The translations under genes were made by a program, and so were the position numbers. The notes beneath the pieces are model-generated. The model was not told the origin of the DNA and made no database searches. It saw only the letters and a program-made list of their open reading frames with translations. This document shows positions 61,223 to 64,000 of a stretch of DNA of 64,000 nucleotides, in pieces (within the stretch, counting starts at the first letter, position 1; the number at the start of each line of letters is the position of its first letter). Location of the stretch: positions 1,051,786 to 1,115,785 of the forward strand of contig NZ_LGUI01000001.1 of the NCBI RefSeq assembly GCF_002891295.1. Direction: 5' to 3'. This DNA comes from Streptomyces eurocidicus (lineage in GTDB: Bacteria > Actinomycetota > Actinomycetes > Streptomycetales > Streptomycetaceae).

Positions 61223-62374
61223 TCAGCCGGATATCCTCCCAAGTCCCGTCCGGGACCTGGCACAGAGCTCCGCGAGACCGGTCCGCGTGACCGGGGACAC
61301 CACCCCGGTCTCGGTGACGATCGCCGTCACCAATTCCGGTGGTGTGACATCGAACGCAGGGTTGTACGCCTGGGTGCCCAGCGGTGCGACCGGCACCCCC
61401 GTGCCCGCCTGCGCCCCCGCGGCGGGGAGCACGGCGAACTCCGTCACCTCGTGTCCGGGCCGCTGTTCCACCTCGATGGCCGCCCCCTCGGCGGTGCCGA
61501 GGTCCACCGTCGTGCGCGGCGCCACCACGATGAAGGGCACATGGTGGTAGCGCGCCAGCACCGCCAGCGGATAGCTGCCCACCTTGTTGGCCACGGAGCC
61601 GTCCGCCGCGATCCGGTCCGCCCCGATCAGCACCGCGTCGACCTCGCCGGCCGCGAAGAGGGAACCGGCCGCGTTGTCGGTGAGCAGCGTGTACGCCATG
61701 CCGGCCCGGGCCGCCTCGTACGCGGTGAGCCGGGCGCCCTGGAGCAGGGGACGCGTCTCGTCCACCCACAGCCGCCTCAGCTGCCCCACGCCGTGTGCCG
61801 CGCCGGCCACCGCCAGCGCGGTGCCTTCGCCGCCGGACACCAGGGCGCCGGTGTTGCAGTGGGTCAGCAGCCGGTACCCCCCGCCGGGCAGGAGCTCTTC
61901 CAGCAGCGCCAGGCCGTGGGCCGCCATGCGGGCACTGTCCTCGGCGTCCTCGCGGTGCAGGGCCCGCGCCTCGGCGAGGGCAGCCGCCGCGGCTCCCCCG
62001 GCGTCCGCGCCCGCCTTGACCGCCTCCTGGTACGCCCGCTGGGCGCGGCGCACCCCGTGGGCGAGGTTGACGGCCGTCGGGCGGGCGTGGGCGAGCAGAT
62101 CGGCGGCGTCGTCCACCTGGAAGCCCCGCACGGCCGCGAGCGCGACCCCGTAGGCCCCCGCGATGCCCAGCAGGGGCGCGCCGCGCACGGCGAGCGTACG
62201 GATCGCGTCGACCAGGGCGGGCACGTCCGTGCACCGCAGCTCGACCTCCTCCACGGGAAGCCGCCGCTGATCGAGGAGCACGAGCACGGGCCCTTCCGGC
62301 GGCTCCTCCCAGCGGAGCGCGGGCACGGCGGGGAGTCCGGCGGATTCCGTGGTTGCCACGTACTGATCAGCCAT
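61223..62374 (-). CDS. mtnA: S-methyl-5-thioribose-1-phosphate isomerase
   Basis: 383 residues. It converts methylthioribose-1-phosphate to methylthioribulose-1-phosphate in the methionine salvage pathway. Markers: RGAPLLGIAGAYGVALA near the N-terminus, the catalytic Cys in LLTHCNTGALVS, the catalytic Asp in IGADRIAADGSVANKVGSY and NPAFDVTPPELV at the end. The ATG at 62374 opens MADQYVATTES. It lies upstream of mtrA on the same strand, separated by 142 bases; the divergent membrane protein begins 194 bases away. Confidence 0.95.
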   Translation of the reverse strand: MADQYVATTESAGLPAVPALRWEEPPEGPVLVLLDQRRLPVEEVELRCTDVPALVDAIRTLAVRGAPLLGIAGAYGVALAAVRGFQVDDAADLLAHARPTAVNLAHGVRRAQRAYQEAVKAGADAGGAAAAALAEARALHREDAEDSARMAAHGLALLEELLPGGGYRLLTHCNTGALVSGGEGTALAVAGAAHGVGQLRRLWVDETRPLLQGARLTAYEAARAGMAYTLLTDNAAGSLFAAGEVDAVLIGADRIAADGSVANKVGSYPLAVLARYHHVPFIVVAPRTTVDLGTAEGAAIEVEQRPGHEVTEFAVLPAAGAQAGTGVPVAPLGTQAYNPAFDVTPPELVTAIVTETGVVSPVTRTGLAELCARSRTGLGRISG

Positions 62375-62568
62375 CCGTCCAGTCTGCCCGCCGCGCTCCC
62401 ACTATTGAAGGTCGCCTCCGGGTTCCTCCCCCGTACGAGCCCGTCCCCCGGCCCACCGGAGGGGCGGTACGGGCCCCTCCGGTGGTGTTCCGCACCGTGA
62501 CACGATGGCTGGGCGATCCGCCCGGCCGCCGCACCGGCGAGCGGGCCAGCGAGAAGGAGTCACCGACC

Positions 62569-63819
62569 ATGAACGACACTCCGGGCCGGAACTCGCCCGG
62601 GACATCCCCCTCCGACGAGCCCCGCCCGGCCGTTCCGGAGGAGTCCGCGCCCACGGACGGGACCCCCGGCCCGGACGAGGCCGCGCGCTCCTCGCGGTGG
62701 GCCCCGCAGCAGCCGCCCGGAGGGCAGTGGTCCACCCCGGCCGCGGGCCCGCCCCCACCGGGGCGCCCTCCCCGGCAACGCGCCCACAGCGGCGGCCAGG
62801 GCCCCGGTGGGGCAGGTCAGAGCCCCGGTGGCGCGGGGCAGGGCGGCGGCTGGGGTCCACGCGGCGGCTGGGCGGCCACGCCGGCGGCGCCGCAGCCCGG
62901 GGTGATCCCGTTGCGCCCGCTGGCCGTCGGTGAGCTCATCGAGGGCACGCTGCACACCGTCCGCCGGAACTGGCGCCCGGTCCTCGGGATCTCCCTGACC
63001 CTCGCACTCGGCACCCAGGCCGCGGCGACGGTGGTGGCGGGCCTGTGGTTCCGCGACGTGGCCGCGCTGGACCCGGCCGACGCGGAGGACGCCGAGGCGC
63101 TGCTGAGGAACATAGGCGAGAACCTGGGGGGCACGAGTGCCGCGTGGTTCCTCAGCCTTCTGGGTTCGATCGTCGCCACGGCTCTGCTGACGGTCATCGT
63201 CAGCCGGGCGGTTCTGGGGCGTACGACGTCGGTGGGCGAGGCGTGGCGGAGCGCCCGGCCGCAGCTGGCCCGGATGTGCGGGCTGATGGTGATGCTGCCG
63301 TTGCTGATCGCGGCGGTCTTCACGGTGGGTACGGGCCCGGGGCTCCTCCTCTCGTACTCCGGTTCGTCGGGCCTGGAGCCTCCGGGTCTGGCGCTGACAC
63401 TGCTGGGCGGCCTGGCGGCGGCCGTGGCGGGTACGTGGCTGTGGATCCGTTACTGCCTGGCGGCGCCGGCGCTGATGCTGGAGAAGCAGGGCGTGCTCGC
63501 GTCCATGCGGCGTTCGGCGAAGCTGGTGCGGGGCGCATGGTGGCGGGTCTTCGGTGTCCAGCTGCTGGCGATGGTGCTGACTTTCACCATCTCGATGATC
63601 GCGCAGATCCCGGTGTCGATCGTTGAGGCGATCTTCGGCGACGCGGGCACGAGCGGCCAGGTGGGCTGGACGGAGCTCGTGATCGCGGGCATCGGCGCGG
63701 TCATTAGCTCGACCATCACCTTCCCTCTTACGGCGAGCATGACGGCGCTGCTGTACATGGATCAGCGGATCCGCCGTGAGTCGCTCGACGTGGAGCTCGC
63801 ACGGGCGGCAGAGGCGTAG
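62569..63819 (+). CDS. polytopic membrane protein with Pro/Gly-rich N-terminus
   Basis: About 416 residues. The first 130 are Pro/Gly/Gln-rich, cytoplasmic and probably disordered (repeats of GGAGQSPGG type). Then VIPLRPLAVGELIEGTLHTVRRNWRPVLG leads into about six membrane helices, with LMLEKQGVLASMRRSAKLVRG between two of them, a glycerophosphoryl-diester-phosphodiesterase membrane-domain-like pattern. The C-terminus is MDQRIRRESLDVELARAAEA. The ATG at 62569 follows AGAAGGAGT. Function is unknown; the block starts next to mtnA in streptomycetes and ends at the rRNA operon. Confidence 0.82.
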   Translation: MNDTPGRNSPGTSPSDEPRPAVPEESAPTDGTPGPDEAARSSRWAPQQPPGGQWSTPAAGPPPPGRPPRQRAHSGGQGPGGAGQSPGGAGQGGGWGPRGGWAATPAAPQPGVIPLRPLAVGELIEGTLHTVRRNWRPVLGISLTLALGTQAAATVVAGLWFRDVAALDPADAEDAEALLRNIGENLGGTSAAWFLSLLGSIVATALLTVIVSRAVLGRTTSVGEAWRSARPQLARMCGLMVMLPLLIAAVFTVGTGPGLLLSYSGSSGLEPPGLALTLLGGLAAAVAGTWLWIRYCLAAPALMLEKQGVLASMRRSAKLVRGAWWRVFGVQLLAMVLTFTISMIAQIPVSIVEAIFGDAGTSGQVGWTELVIAGIGAVISSTITFPLTASMTALLYMDQRIRRESLDVELARAAEA

Positions 63820-63838
63820 GAGCCGGCACAAAAGAATC

Positions 63839-63889
63839 GGGGCCGGTTTCCGTCTCCCCTCCGCAGAGGAGGAGACGGAAACCGGCCCC
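63839..63889 (+). terminator. long stem-loop terminator after the membrane-protein gene
   Basis: Perfect 19-base arms (GGGGCCGGTTTCCGTCTCC and complement) enclosing a smaller CCTC/GAGG hairpin. It begins 20 bases after the stop codon. Strong intrinsic-type terminator without a long U-run. Confidence 0.8.
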
Positions 63890-63899
63890 GAATTCATTC

Positions 63900-63931
63900 A
63901 ATGAGCTCTGAACGCAATGGGCTCTGAACGC
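63900..63931. repeat. 16-bp tandem repeat, two copies
   Basis: AATGAGCTCTGAACGC at 63900-63915 and AATGGGCTCTGAACGC at 63916-63931, between the two converging terminators. Role unknown. Confidence 0.8.
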
Positions 63932-63937
63932 AAAAAT

Positions 63938-63973
63938 GCCTCAGGCCCCGAGTGAAAACTCGGGGCCTGAGGC
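63938..63973 (-). terminator. rRNA operon terminator
   Basis: A perfect 16-base inverted repeat (GCCTCAGGCCCCGAGT, loop GAAA, complement). On the minus strand the stem is followed by ATTTTTG, a U-run. It lies 8 bases beyond the 5S rRNA 3' end, and is a classic intrinsic terminator of the rRNA operon. Confidence 0.9.
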
Positions 63974-63981
63974 TAAAAATT

Positions 63982-64000
63982 GTTCGGCGGCGTCCTACTC
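63982..64000 (-). rRNA. rrf: 5S ribosomal RNA, 3' end (partial)
   Basis: The reverse complement of the last 19 bases reads GAGTAGGACGCCGCCGAAC, the 3' end of actinobacterial 5S rRNA. Most of the gene, and the upstream 23S and 16S genes, lie beyond the right edge. The operon is transcribed toward this window. Confidence 0.92.

Noticed and set aside
1..64000. Prophage, transposase, integrative element or CRISPR-Cas system in the window
   Set aside because: No integrase, transposase, phage structural or cas genes seen; gene order is core chromosomal throughout.

Overview
The window is chromosomal DNA of a streptomycete, or a very close filamentous actinobacterium. GC content is very high, with strong third-position GC in every gene. 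Gene order is the conserved core block ssrA-smpB, ftsEX, prfB, two eukaryotic-type Ser/Thr kinases, gdh, secA, hpf, lpqB-mtrB-mtrA, mtnA. The tmRNA tag reads ANTKRDSFALAA, the streptomycete form. Most core genes run on the minus strand, and the window ends in the 3' tip of a 5S rRNA gene.

Layout. 0.2-6.3 kb: ECF sigma/anti-sigma pair, CGNR zinc-finger regulator, LysR regulator with a divergent MFS exporter, and a secreted membrane-anchored protein. 6.5-10.5 kb: tmRNA and SmpB (ribosome rescue), an S41 protease, FtsX and FtsE. 10.8-13.6 kb: a zinc-ribbon membrane miniprotein, a Thr/Gly-rich sortase substrate ending in LAETG, and release factor 2. 13.8-21.1 kb: two Ser/Thr kinases (PkaB- and PkaA-like), divergent from an FHA-FtsK ATPase resembling the front half of an EssC/EccC secretion motor but without any esx genes. 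21.4-25.0 kb: a sugar ABC uptake operon (lipoprotein and two permeases, no ATPase); one permease carries an unusual extracellular insertion.

25.1-40.7 kb: an envelope-glycopolymer region. It has polytopic GT-C-like glycosyltransferases, GT2 and GT4 enzymes, a GT2/CDP-glycerol-transferase fusion, polyprenol-phosphate-mannose synthase, a sugar-1-phosphate nucleotidyltransferase and a GtrA-like flippase. The likely flow is nucleotide sugar, then polyprenyl-phosphate sugar, flipping, and extracytoplasmic transfer. 40.8-48.5 kb: the large NAD-glutamate dehydrogenase, a HAD hydrolase and two small actinobacterial proteins. 48.6-55.2 kb: SecA, an acetyltransferase, a YcaQ-like DNA glycosylase, a NarL-type response regulator and long-form hibernation factor HPF. 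55.6-63.8 kb: ComF, the LpqB-MtrB-MtrA envelope-signalling operon, MtnA and a polytopic membrane protein. 63.8-64 kb: terminators and the 5S rRNA end.

Three reading frames are broken by apparent single-base deletions in G/C runs: the pkaB C-terminus (two sites), the FHA-FtsK gene and the first ABC permease. They share direction and context, so sequencing or assembly error is as likely as true decay. The most interesting items are the orphan FHA-FtsK ATPase facing a kinase, the Shine-Dalgarno-like repeat array upstream of pkaA, the domain inserted in the permease, the LAETG repeat protein and the in-frame minisatellites in otherwise conserved genes.
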